NCBI GenBank assembly: GCA_041395845.1 | Contig: JAWKZS010000006.1 | Location: 1 to 64,000 of the forward strand | Source of the DNA: Ch67 sp041395845 | GTDB taxonomy: Bacteria > Pseudomonadota > Gammaproteobacteria > Pseudomonadales > Ketobacteraceae | Reading direction: 5' to 3' | DNA length: 64,000 bases | In this document: positions 42,641 to 51,234 of the stretch, one piece after another | Position numbering within the stretch: the first letter of the stretch is position 1 | Layout: every line of letters starts with the position of its first letter | Notes under the pieces: generated by a model | Databases searched by the model: none | What the model saw: only the letters and a program-made list of their open reading frames with translations | What the model was told of the DNA's origin: nothing | Translations under genes and position numbers: made by a program

Positions 42641-43204
42641 TCAGATCTTGCCAACCAGATCCAGGGAAGGAGCGATGGTCTGGGCGCCTTCTTTCCACTT
42701 GGCCGGGCAAACCTGGCCAGGGTGGCTGGCAACGAACTGGGCAGCTTTCAGCTTGCGCAGGGTTTCGGACACGTCACGGGCAATCGCGTTGTCGTGAACT
42801 TCCAGGGTCTTGATCACGCCTTCCGGATTGATGATGAAGGTGCCGCGCAGAGCCAGACCTTCTTCCGGAATGTGTACGCCAAAGGCGTTGGTCAGGGCGT
42901 GAGTCGGATCGCCTACCAGCGGGAACTTGGCCTTGCCAACTGCCGGTGAAGTTTCGTGCCATACCTTGTGAGAGAAGTGGGTGTCAGTAGTGACGATGTA
43001 CACTTCTGCGCCAGCTTTCTGGAATTCGGCATAGTTGTCAGCCGCGTCTTCCACTTCGGTGGGGCAGTTGAAGGTGAAGGCAGCCGGCATGAAAATCAGG
43101 ACAGACCACTTGCCTTTCAGGGATTCCTCGGTGACTTCGATGAACTTGCCGTTATGGAAAGCCTGGGCCTTGAACGGTTGAACCTGAGTGTTGATCAGTG
43201 ACAT
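42641..43204 (-). CDS. ahpC: Alkyl hydroperoxide reductase subunit C (peroxiredoxin)
   Basis: 187 residues from the ATG at 43204, with GGAG 8 nt upstream. Peroxidatic Cys47 lies in AAFTFNCPTE, with a Phe-rich context typical of AhpC; resolving Cys166 is in HPGQVCPAKW. It reduces H2O2 and organic peroxides and is recycled by AhpF. A candidate OxyR site lies 74-110 bp upstream. Confidence 0.96.
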   Translation of the reverse strand: MSLINTQVQPFKAQAFHNGKFIEVTEESLKGKWSVLIFMPAAFTFNCPTEVEDAADNYAEFQKAGAEVYIVTTDTHFSHKVWHETSPAVGKAKFPLVGDPTHALTNAFGVHIPEEGLALRGTFIINPEGVIKTLEVHDNAIARDVSETLRKLKAAQFVASHPGQVCPAKWKEGAQTIAPSLDLVGKI

Positions 43205-43277
43205 TTGTGTGTCTCCATATTGGTGTGGGTGGCTAAGTGACAGGAAGCATAGTACAGCCCCTGCCATCATATAGAAA

Positions 43278-43314
43278 ATTGATTGTTTATATCTTATCTA
43301 TAAATTATGGCTAT
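43278..43314. promoter_or_regulatory. Candidate OxyR-binding site upstream of ahpC
   Basis: Four tetranucleotides with 7-base spacing, ATTG-N7-ATAT-N7-ATAA-N7-CTAT, fit the OxyR pattern ATAG-N7-CTAT-N7-ATAG-N7-CTAT at 13 of 16 positions. The location upstream of ahpC is where OxyR acts in many Proteobacteria. The alignment was done by hand. Confidence 0.5.
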
Positions 43315-43478
43315 CTCGTTGCCGGCCCGGGCAGGCTTTTTTGCCTCTGCCGGCGGTTTCCGTTACAGTGCCCGCTCTTTTTTTGACCGATCCCGCTGTT
43401 CGTCGCGCCGCTGAGGCCGCCACTGCTCTGCTTCCTGCCTGGAACCTGCTGCAGCACCCGATCAAAGCAAATCACAGG

Positions 43479-44975
43479 ATGAATCTCAAGATGTTGTTAT
43501 CCTCGACCCGCCAGGACTGGCTGGGCAACCTGCGGGGCGACCTGCTCGCCGGGCTCGTTGTCGCCCTGGCCCTGATTCCGGAAGCCATCGCCTTTTCCAT
43601 CATTGCCGGGGTCGATCCCAAGGTGGGGCTGTATGCGTCGTTTTCCATTGCCGTCATCATTGCCTTTGTCGGCGGCCGGCCCGGCATGATCTCGGCCGCC
43701 ACCGGCGCCATGGCGCTGCTGATGCTGACCCTGGTGAAGGAGCACGGCCTGCAGTACCTGCTGGCGGCCACGGTGCTCACCGGGGTGCTGCAGCTCATTG
43801 CCGGCTATCTGAAGCTGGGCAGCCTGATGCGGTTTGTGTCCCGGTCTGTGGTCACCGGCTTCGTGAATGCGCTGGCGATCCTGATTTTCATGGCGCAGTT
43901 GCCGGAACTGACCAATGTCGGCTGGCCGGTGTATGCGATGACCGCTGCCGGGCTGGCGATCATTTACCTGTTCCCCTATCTGAACCGCACCATTCCCTCG
44001 CCGCTGGTGTGCATCGTGGTACTGACCGCCGTTGCCCTGGCGCTGGATCTGGATGTCCGCACGGTGGGCGATCTGGGTGAACTGCCGGATACGCTGCCGG
44101 TGTTCCTGTGGCCGGATGTGCCGCTGACGTGGGAAACCCTGCAGATCATCTTCCCCTATTCGGCGGCGCTGGCAGTGGTGGGCCTGCTGGAATCCATGAT
44201 GACCGCCACCATCGTCGATGATCTGACCGACACCCCCAGCGACAAGAACCGCGAGTGCAAGGGCCAGGGCGTGGCCAATATTGCCACCGGCTTCATCGGC
44301 GGCATGGCCGGCTGCGCCATGATCGGCCAGTCGGTAATCAATGTGAAATCCGGTGGCCGTGGCCGGCTGTCGACCCTGACGGCGGGCTCGGTGCTGCTGC
44401 TGATGGTGGTGTTTCTGAGCGAACTGGTGTCGAAGATTCCGATGGCCGCACTGGTGGCGGTGATGATCATGGTGTCGATCGGTACCTTTTCCTGGGCCTC
44501 CATCACCCAGCTGAAAACCCATCCGCCATCCACCAGTCTGGTGATGATCGTCACGGTGGTGACGGTGGTGTTCACCCACAATCTGGCCTATGGCGTGTTT
44601 GTGGGCGTGCTGCTGGCATCGCTGTTCTTTGCCAACAAGGTGGGGCGTTTCATGCTGGTGACGTCGCACAAGGATGAGACCACGGATTGCCGCACCTATA
44701 CCGTGAAGGGGCAGGTGTTTTTCGCCTCGGCGGAAGCATTCACCGCGTCCTTCGATTTCCGTGAAGCACTGGAGAAGGTGGTGATCGATGTCAGCCATGC
44801 CCATTTCTGGGATATCACCTCGGTGTCGGCCCTGGACAAGGTGGTGATCAAGTTCCGCCGCGAAGGCACGACGGTGGACATCATCGGCATGAACGAGGCC
44901 ACGGCCACCATCGTTGATCGCTTTGGCGTGCACGACAAACCGGATGAAGTTGAAAAACTCATGGGCGGACATTGA
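43479..44975 (+). CDS. SulP-family inorganic anion transporter with STAS domain
   Basis: 498 residues from the ATG at 43479. The SulP signature is visible: GNLRGDLLAGLVVALALIPEAIAFSIIAGVDPKVGLYASF and GGRPGMISAATGAMALL, with about ten to twelve helices and LLESMMTATIVDDLTDTPSDKNRECKGQGVANI. A STAS domain occupies the last ~95 residues (YTVKGQVFFASAEAF, VVIDVSHAHFWDITSVSALDKV). Family members carry sulfate, bicarbonate or other anions, often with Na+. It is followed 12 bp later by a universal stress protein gene, a common pairing for bicarbonate-type SulP transporters. Confidence 0.92.
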   Translation: MNLKMLLSSTRQDWLGNLRGDLLAGLVVALALIPEAIAFSIIAGVDPKVGLYASFSIAVIIAFVGGRPGMISAATGAMALLMLTLVKEHGLQYLLAATVLTGVLQLIAGYLKLGSLMRFVSRSVVTGFVNALAILIFMAQLPELTNVGWPVYAMTAAGLAIIYLFPYLNRTIPSPLVCIVVLTAVALALDLDVRTVGDLGELPDTLPVFLWPDVPLTWETLQIIFPYSAALAVVGLLESMMTATIVDDLTDTPSDKNRECKGQGVANIATGFIGGMAGCAMIGQSVINVKSGGRGRLSTLTAGSVLLLMVVFLSELVSKIPMAALVAVMIMVSIGTFSWASITQLKTHPPSTSLVMIVTVVTVVFTHNLAYGVFVGVLLASLFFANKVGRFMLVTSHKDETTDCRTYTVKGQVFFASAEAFTASFDFREALEKVVIDVSHAHFWDITSVSALDKVVIKFRREGTTVDIIGMNEATATIVDRFGVHDKPDEVEKLMGGH

Positions 44976-44987
44976 AGGAGCATCAGC

Positions 44988-45833
44988 ATGACCAACCGCA
45001 TCATCGCCTGCATCGATGGTTCCGCCTCGGCGGTCGCCGTGTGCGACTGGACAGCGTGGAGCAGTGTCCGCATGGCCGCACCCATCACCCTGCTGCACGT
45101 GCTGGACAAACCGACCGCAGTGACCGCCCCGGACCTGTCCGGCGCCATTGGTCTCGGCGCCCGTGAAGATCTGCTGGAACAGCTGACCCGGCTCGACGAG
45201 CAGCGGGAAAAAATCGCCCTTCAGCACGGCAAACACCTGCTGGCGACGGCCCGGCAACGGGTGGAGGCGGCTGGTGCGCTGGACGTGGACACCCGCCAGC
45301 GCCATGGCCATCTGGTGGAAACCCTGGCGGAACTGGAACCGGAAACCCGCCTGTTGGTCATCGGCCGGCAGGGGGAGCAATCCCAGCGCCACGCCGAACA
45401 GATCGGCAGCCAGCTGGAAAGCGTGATCCGCAGCGTACACAGCCCGGTTCTGGTAGCGCTGCCGGGCTTCCGTGCGCCCGAACAATTTCTGCTAGCCTAT
45501 GACGGCAGCAGCACCGCCCACACGGCGCTGGAGCGGGTGATCGCCAGCCCGCTGCTACTGGGGCTGACCTGCCATCTGGTGATGGTGGGGGCCACCCAGC
45601 AGGCCAGACTGGAAAGCGCCGCCGCGCTGCTGCAACAGGCAGGCTTTGCCACTGTGGTGAAATGTCTGCCGGGGGACGACGTGGCGGCCCTGGCCGATTA
45701 TGCCGACGCCAATGCCATCGACCTGCTGATCATGGGCGCCTACGGCCATTCCCGCATCCGCCGCTTCTTCATCGGCAGCAACACCGCCACCCTGCTGCAC
45801 CGGACCCGGATACCGCTGCTGATCCTGCGCTGA
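44988..45833 (+). CDS. Universal stress protein with two UspA domains
   Basis: 281 residues. Two tandem Usp folds: residues ~4-155 (IIACIDGSASAVAVCDWTAWSS ... RLLVIGRQG ... SVIRSVHSPVLV) and ~165-281 (FLLAYDGSSTAHTALERV ... IDLLIMGAYGHSRIRRFFIGSNTATLLHRTRIPLLIL). The second domain has the ATP-binding G2xG9xG(S/T)-type motif. It probably binds ATP and tunes the SulP transporter encoded 12 bp upstream; that link is inference from operon structure. Confidence 0.9.
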   Translation: MTNRIIACIDGSASAVAVCDWTAWSSVRMAAPITLLHVLDKPTAVTAPDLSGAIGLGAREDLLEQLTRLDEQREKIALQHGKHLLATARQRVEAAGALDVDTRQRHGHLVETLAELEPETRLLVIGRQGEQSQRHAEQIGSQLESVIRSVHSPVLVALPGFRAPEQFLLAYDGSSTAHTALERVIASPLLLGLTCHLVMVGATQQARLESAAALLQQAGFATVVKCLPGDDVAALADYADANAIDLLIMGAYGHSRIRRFFIGSNTATLLHRTRIPLLILR

Positions 45834-45860
45834 GCGGCCGCACCATGTATGGATGTCCAT

Positions 45861-45880
45861 ATATACGGATATTCATATAT
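45861..45880. promoter_or_regulatory. Imperfect dyad upstream of arsR, likely ArsR operator
   Basis: ATATACGGATATTCATATAT is close to palindromic by hand comparison with its complement. It is AT-rich and lies 57 bp before arsR, as expected for the operator of an ArsR/SmtB repressor. CATATAT also occurs twice across this stretch. Confidence 0.5.
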
Positions 45881-45936
45881 TTGCCATAATTCCCCGCTAC
45901 GCTGACACCCTGTTAGCGAACCCGCGAGAGGATTCC

Positions 45937-46281
45937 ATGAACCCCCTGCCGTTCTACAAGGCGCTGGCCGACGAAACCCGCCTGCGCTGCCTGCTGCTGA
46001 TCCAGCGTGAAGGCGAACTCTGCGTGTGCGAACTGGTGGCGGCACTGGATGAAATCCAGCCGAAGATTTCCCGCCATCTGGCCCAGTTGCGCAAGGCCGG
46101 CCTGCTGCTGGACCGGCGTCAGGGCCAGTGGGTGTATTACCGCATCAACCCGGATCTGCCGGCCTGGGCCCAAACCGCCCTGCAGCACACTGCGGATGCC
46201 AATACCGATTTCATCAAACCCAATCTGGACAATCTGTGCCGCATGGGTGATCGCCCTGGGCGGGTCAGTGCATGCTGCTGA
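45937..46281 (+). CDS. arsR: ArsR-family arsenic-responsive repressor
   Basis: 114 residues from the ATG at 45937 (GAGAGGA upstream). The winged helix is clear: FYKALADETRLRCLLLI, then ELCVCEL with Cys29 and Cys31 in the ArsR metalloid-binding position, and QPKISRHLAQLRKAGLL as recognition helix. A Cys pair at the very C-terminus (113-114) may add a ligand. As(III) binding should release the promoter of the five-gene operon that follows. Confidence 0.92.
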   Translation: MNPLPFYKALADETRLRCLLLIQREGELCVCELVAALDEIQPKISRHLAQLRKAGLLLDRRQGQWVYYRINPDLPAWAQTALQHTADANTDFIKPNLDNLCRMGDRPGRVSACC

Positions 46282-46299
46282 CGACATTCAGGAACCCGA

Positions 46300-47301
46300 G
46301 TGCGCGCGATGTTTGAAATCTTCACGGATCTGGCCACGCTGATCGTCTATGACGGCCTGCAGCTCGAACGGGGTACCAAGCTGGCCGACGCGCTGCATTT
46401 TTTCATCGAGGACACCACCAAGATTTTTGTACTGCTGCTGGTGATGATCTATGTCATCGCACTGCTGCGGGCGTCGCTGAAGATTGAACGGGTGCGGGAT
46501 TTTCTGGCGGGCAAACATCGCGGCGTCGGTTATGTGCTGGGCTCCGGTTTTGGCGCTATCACCCCGTTCTGTTCCTGCTCCAGTATTCCGGTATTTCTGG
46601 GCTTCACGTCGGCCGGCATTCCGGTGGGCATCACCATGGCGTTTCTGATTACCTCGCCGCTGATCAACGAAGTGGCCGTGCTGCTGCTGGTGAGTTTACT
46701 GGGCTGGCAATTTACCCTGGTGTATATCGCGGTGGGCATGAGCGTAGGCATTCTGGGCGGGCTGTGTCTGGATGCCATTCACGCCGAACGCTGGCTGCAA
46801 CCCTTCGCCGCCAAGGCACTGCAGAAAGCGCAGGCAGGTGAGGCGGTTACCGCTGCCGCAGCGACGCGCGCACTGACCCTGCGCGAACGTCATGACTTTG
46901 CCAAGAGTGAAACCTGGGACATCTTCGGCCGGGTGTGGAAGTGGGTGATCATTGGCGTCGGTCTGGGTGCCGCGCTGCACGGTTTCATTCCCGATGGCTG
47001 GCTGGAATCCCATCTGGGTGACGGTCAGTGGTGGTCGGTACCGGCCGCGGTATTGCTGGGCATTCCGCTGTATTCCAACGCCACCGGTGTGATTCCGGTG
47101 ATGGAAAGCCTGCTGGTGAAAGGGCTGCCGGTGGGCACCACGCTGGCATTCTGCATGAGCACGGTGGCGGCGAGTTTTCCCGAATTCATTCTGTTGAAGC
47201 AGGTCATGCAGTGGCGCTTGCTGGCCACGGTATTCCTGATGTTGCTGATGGCATTTACGCTGATCGGCTGGATTTTCAATGCACTGAATTTTTCCCTGTA
47301 A
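46300..47301 (+). CDS. COG0701 permease (ArsP-like)
   Basis: 333 residues with about eight to ten helices. The motif ITPFCSCSSIPVF (Cys91 and Cys93) and the second-half GIPLYSNATGVIPVMESLLVKGLPVGT are typical of COG0701 permeases; ArsP, a trivalent organoarsenical efflux permease, belongs here. In an ars operon an arsenical substrate is likely but not proven. The start is GTG at 46300 with AGGA upstream; an ATG at 46309 is the alternative. Confidence 0.85.
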   Translation: MRAMFEIFTDLATLIVYDGLQLERGTKLADALHFFIEDTTKIFVLLLVMIYVIALLRASLKIERVRDFLAGKHRGVGYVLGSGFGAITPFCSCSSIPVFLGFTSAGIPVGITMAFLITSPLINEVAVLLLVSLLGWQFTLVYIAVGMSVGILGGLCLDAIHAERWLQPFAAKALQKAQAGEAVTAAAATRALTLRERHDFAKSETWDIFGRVWKWVIIGVGLGAALHGFIPDGWLESHLGDGQWWSVPAAVLLGIPLYSNATGVIPVMESLLVKGLPVGTTLAFCMSTVAASFPEFILLKQVMQWRLLATVFLMLLMAFTLIGWIFNALNFSL

Positions 47302-47311
47302 GGAGCACGTC

Positions 47312-47548
47312 ATGAAAACGATCAAGGTTCTGGGCAGTGGCTGCACCAAATGCACCAAGACCGCCGCCAGCATTCAGGAAATTGCCGACGAACTGGATGT
47401 TGAAGTAACGGTGGAAAAGGAAACCAATCCGGAAGCCATCATGGCCTATGGCGTGATGAGTACCCCCGCCGTGGTGGTGGATGAAACGCTGGTGCACAGC
47501 GGATCGATTCCGCATCGCGCCGACATCGAAAGCTGGCTCAAGGCCTGA
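47312..47548 (+). CDS. Small thioredoxin-fold protein (redox-active disulfide protein 2 type)
   Basis: 78 residues with a CTKC active site at 11-14 (KVLGSGCTKCTKT) and the cis-Pro region VMSTPAVVVDETLVHSG. These mini-thioredoxins commonly follow COG0701 permease genes, as here (10 bp gap). They may reduce or hand over a thiol-bound metalloid; the exact task is unknown. Confidence 0.88.
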   Translation: MKTIKVLGSGCTKCTKTAASIQEIADELDVEVTVEKETNPEAIMAYGVMSTPAVVVDETLVHSGSIPHRADIESWLKA

Positions 47549-47568
47549 CGGTTCGCAGGAGTTACGGA

Positions 47569-48582
47569 ATGACCATCAGGATCGGTATCAACGGCTTCGG
47601 CCGCATGGGGCGTCTGAGTTTGCGTGCGGCGTGGAACTGGCCGGACGTGGAATTCGTGCAGATCAATGATCCGGCGGGCGATGCGGCGACACTGGCACAT
47701 CTGCTGCAATTCGATTCGGTGCACGGACGCTGGTCGACTCCGGTATCCCACGATGGCGACGCCATCGTCATCGACGGCAAGCGCATCGTCTGTACGCGTA
47801 ACAAGACCATCGCGGAAACCGACTGGCGGGACTGTGATGTGGTGATCGAGGCGTCCGGCAAGATGAAAACCAAAGCCGTGTTGCAGGCGTATCTCGACCA
47901 GGGTGTGAAGCGCGTGGTGGTGACGGCGCCAGTGAAGGAAGACGGCGTACTGAATGTGGTGATGGGCGTGAACGATCAGCAGTATGATCCGTCGCAACAT
48001 CGGATTGTCACCGCCGCCTCCTGCACCACCAACTGCCTGGCACCGGTAGTGAAAGTGATTCATGAAAAGCTGGGCATCGTGCACGGTTCGATGACCACGA
48101 TTCACGACCTCACCAATACCCAAACCATTCTCGATGCGCCGCACAAGGATCTGCGTCGCGCCCGCGCCTGCGGCATGTCGCTGATTCCCACCACGACCGG
48201 TTCGGCCACGGCGATCACCCATATTTTTCCCGAACTCAAAGGCAAGCTGAACGGCCATGCGGTGCGGGTGCCACTGGCCAATGCGTCACTCACTGATTGC
48301 GTGTTTGAAGTGAAAACACCCACCACCGCGCAGCAGGTGAATGCACTGCTGAAACAGGCGGCGGAAAATGAATTGCAGGGCATTCTGGGTTACGAGGAAC
48401 GGCCGCTGGTATCCATCGATTACAAGACCGATCCGCGCTCCAGCATCATCGATGCGCTGTCGACGATGGTAATCAATGGCACCCAGGTGAAAATCTACGC
48501 CTGGTACGACAACGAATGGGGTTACGCCAACCGCACCGCGGAACTGGCGCGCAAGGTGGGCCTGCTGGATCAGCACGCATGA
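47569..48582 (+). CDS. ArsJ-associated glyceraldehyde-3-phosphate dehydrogenase
   Basis: 337 residues. GINGFGRMG (6-14) binds NAD, and Cys152 in AASCTTNCLAP is catalytic. The protein belongs to the branch encoded next to arsJ. With arsenate in place of phosphate it makes unstable 1-arseno-3-phosphoglycerate, which ArsJ exports. It overlaps arsJ by 4 bp (ATGA). Confidence 0.93.
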   Translation: MTIRIGINGFGRMGRLSLRAAWNWPDVEFVQINDPAGDAATLAHLLQFDSVHGRWSTPVSHDGDAIVIDGKRIVCTRNKTIAETDWRDCDVVIEASGKMKTKAVLQAYLDQGVKRVVVTAPVKEDGVLNVVMGVNDQQYDPSQHRIVTAASCTTNCLAPVVKVIHEKLGIVHGSMTTIHDLTNTQTILDAPHKDLRRARACGMSLIPTTTGSATAITHIFPELKGKLNGHAVRVPLANASLTDCVFEVKTPTTAQQVNALLKQAAENELQGILGYEERPLVSIDYKTDPRSSIIDALSTMVINGTQVKIYAWYDNEWGYANRTAELARKVGLLDQHA

Positions 48583-49805
48583 ACGCGGTACACCAGCGCT
48601 TGTCGCCGCAGGTGCGCCAGTATCTGCTGGTGACAGCCAATTACTGGGCCTTCACCCTTACCGATGGCGCCCTGCGCATGCTGGTGGTGCTGCATTTCCA
48701 CCAGCTGGGTTACAGTCCGCTGCAGATCGCGCTGCTGTTTCTGTTCTATGAAATCTTTGGTGTCATCACCAACCTGTTCGGCGGCTGGCTGGGCGCACGC
48801 ATCGGTCTGAACAAAACCATGAATGTGGGACTGGCGCTGCAGGTGATTGCGCTGGCGATGCTGCTGGTGCCGGCGGCTATGCTCACGGTGCCCTGGGTGA
48901 TGGCGGCGCAGGCGTTGTCGGGCATTGCAAAAGATCTCAACAAGATGAGCGCGAAAAGCAGCATCAAAGTGCTGGTGCCGGCAGACGCCCAGGGCACCCT
49001 GTACAAGTGGGTGGCGATACTGACCGGATCAAAGAACGCGCTGAAAGGTGCCGGCTTCTTCCTGGGTGGTGTACTGCTGACCGTGCTCGGTTTTCAGGGC
49101 GCGGTGCTGGCGATGGCGGGTGCACTGGCGCTGGTGTGGGTCGGCAGCCTGATCAGCCTGAAGCAGGATCTGGGCAAGGCAAAAAACAAACCGAAATTCC
49201 GCGACATCTTTTCCAAGAGCCGCGCCATCAACGTGCTGGCGGCGGCGCGGCTGTTTCTGTTCGGCGCCCGGGATGTGTGGTTCGTGGTGGCCCTGCCGGT
49301 GTATCTGGCCACCACCCTGGGCTGGGATCACTGGCGGGTGGGGGGCTTTCTGGCAACCTGGATCATTGGCTACGGATTCGTGCAGGCACTGGCACCGGCC
49401 ATCACCGGGAAACGATCAGGCCATGTGCCGGGCCGGGGCAGTGCACTGTTCTGGGCACTGGCGCTGGCGGGCATTCCCGCGCTGATTGCACTGGCCATGC
49501 AGCATTCGGGCTACGGTGACCAGAGTCTGCTGATCGGCCTGCTGGTGTTCGGCGCCCTGTTCGCGGTGAACTCGTCCCTGCACAGTTTTTTGATTGTCAG
49601 CTACGCCAATGAGGACGGCGTATCGCTGGATGTGGGTTTCTATTACATGGCCAACGCGCTGGGGCGCCTGCTGGGTACGCTGCTGTCGGGCTGGCTGTTC
49701 CAGCGCTATGGTCTGGAAATGTGCCTGTGGATATCAAGTGCGTTCCTGCTGCTGGTGGCCGGTATCTCGCGGGGGCTGCCCGGGATGGCAAGATCCCCCG
49801 CCTGA
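48579..49805 (+). CDS. arsJ: ArsJ organoarsenical efflux MFS transporter
   Basis: 408 residues from the ATG at 48579. A 12-helix MFS protein with the conserved opening YLLVTANYWAFTLTDGALRMLVVLHFHQLGYSPLQIALLFLFYEIFGVITNL, characteristic of ArsJ. It exports 1-arseno-3-phosphoglycerate made by the coupled GAPDH, giving arsenate resistance without reduction. No arsC, arsB or acr3 is present in this operon. Confidence 0.93.
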   Translation: MNAVHQRLSPQVRQYLLVTANYWAFTLTDGALRMLVVLHFHQLGYSPLQIALLFLFYEIFGVITNLFGGWLGARIGLNKTMNVGLALQVIALAMLLVPAAMLTVPWVMAAQALSGIAKDLNKMSAKSSIKVLVPADAQGTLYKWVAILTGSKNALKGAGFFLGGVLLTVLGFQGAVLAMAGALALVWVGSLISLKQDLGKAKNKPKFRDIFSKSRAINVLAAARLFLFGARDVWFVVALPVYLATTLGWDHWRVGGFLATWIIGYGFVQALAPAITGKRSGHVPGRGSALFWALALAGIPALIALAMQHSGYGDQSLLIGLLVFGALFAVNSSLHSFLIVSYANEDGVSLDVGFYYMANALGRLLGTLLSGWLFQRYGLEMCLWISSAFLLLVAGISRGLPGMARSPA

Positions 49806-49907
49806 GCCCCGAGCGCAGGAGTTGACGCGTCCATTTGTCGTCTCTGGGGGAGTCAGCCATACTGAATCTGGTCCTTATGGCACGGTCTCAGGAGCTTCAC
49901 CCCTTTC

Positions 49908-51234
49908 ATGGATTCGCCGTCATCCTACCCGGGCGCCGTGCGTTTTGCGCGCTCGATGCATAATCCCTATACGGCCTGGATCATCCTGGGCGTCTCGCTG
50001 CTCCTGACTGTGGGCGCCTATCATCTGTCAGAGCGCTTCGTGCAGAAGCGGGCCGAGGACCGCTTCCATTACCGCGCACTCGAACTGGAACATGCCATTA
50101 CCACCCGCCTGTATCTGTACGAACAGCTGCTGTGGAGTGGCGTCGCCCTGATGAATGCCTCCAACACGGTGGACCGCGAAGACTTCCGCCAGTTCGTGAA
50201 TACCATGAACATCGATCGGCGCTGGCCCGGCATCCGGGTTTTGGCCACAGCCAGCTGGTGCGCCCGGATGATCTGCAGAGCCATATCGATACCATCCGCG
50301 CCCAGGGTTTCGAGGATACGCCATCAAACCCGAGGGGCCCCGGGAACTCTACTCGGCAATCATCTATCTGGAACCGTTCGACTGGCGTAACCAGCGCGCC
50401 TTCGGCTACGACATGTATTCCAATCCCACCCGGCGCGAAGCGATGGAGCGGGCCCGCGATACGGGCCAGGCAGCCACGTCGGGACTGATCACCCTGGTGC
50501 AGGAAACCCGCGACGACATCCAGGCCGGCTTCCTGACCTATGTGCCGGTGTACGAGACCAAAACGACCCCCGCCACCGTTGAGGCCCGGCGCAGGCTGTT
50601 GCGGGGCTGGATCTATGCGCCGTTCCGAGCCGGCAATCTGATGCGGGGCATCCTGGGCGCCCAGGAAAAGGAAATTCAGTTCACGATCTACGATGGACTG
50701 GAAGTGCGCCCCGAGAGTCTGCTGTTTTCCAGTAACAAGGTCCCTGACGTTGAACGCGGCACGGCGCCGCTGATCAGCCGGCGGGTACAGCTCACGCTGC
50801 AGGGGCGTCCCTGGGTGCTGCTGATGAGCACGCCGCCGGATACCTCGCTGGCCGAAGACCAGAATCTGCCCCGCTACGTCGCACTGGGCGGTATCGTGAT
50901 CGATCTGCTGCTGTTCTACGTGATTTTCTCGCTGCATTTCATCAACCGGCGGGCTGAAGCGATTGCCGCCAACAAGACCGATGAACTGGAGCAGGCCCGG
51001 CGTTCGCTGGAGGATCAGGTGCAGCGGCGCACCCACGAACTGCAGAGTGCCCGCGACAGTCTGGAGCAGACCGTGCAGGATCGCACCCGCCTGTTGCAGG
51101 AAAAACTCCACGAACTGGAAACCCTCAACAGCGTAACGGTAGGGCGGGAGGAACGCATTCTGGCCCTCAAGACCGAGGTCAACGAGCTGTGCATCCGGCT
51201 GGGACAGGAGCCCCGTTATGACAGCGTCCGCTGA
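49908..51234 (+). CDS. CHASE-domain membrane sensor protein (two frameshifts in this sequence)
   Basis: A signal-anchor helix (~22-42), an extracytoplasmic CHASE domain, a second helix (~330-350) and a C-terminal coiled coil, with no output domain. The frame breaks at ~50237 (one G missing from a run) and ~50316 (GATTAC reads GATAC). Restoring both bases gives the continuous CHASE sequence GHSQLVRPDDLQSHIDTIRAQGFEDYAIKPEGPRELYSA (written here as recovered in two pieces: GHSQLVRPDD and YAIKPEGPREL). It overlaps the next kinase gene by 17 bp, so sensor and kinase probably work as a pair. Confidence 0.75.

Noticed and set aside
43497..45485. A 662-codon open frame opposite the SulP and UspA genes
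   Set aside because: It is a His/Gln-rich shadow spanning two real genes on the plus strand.
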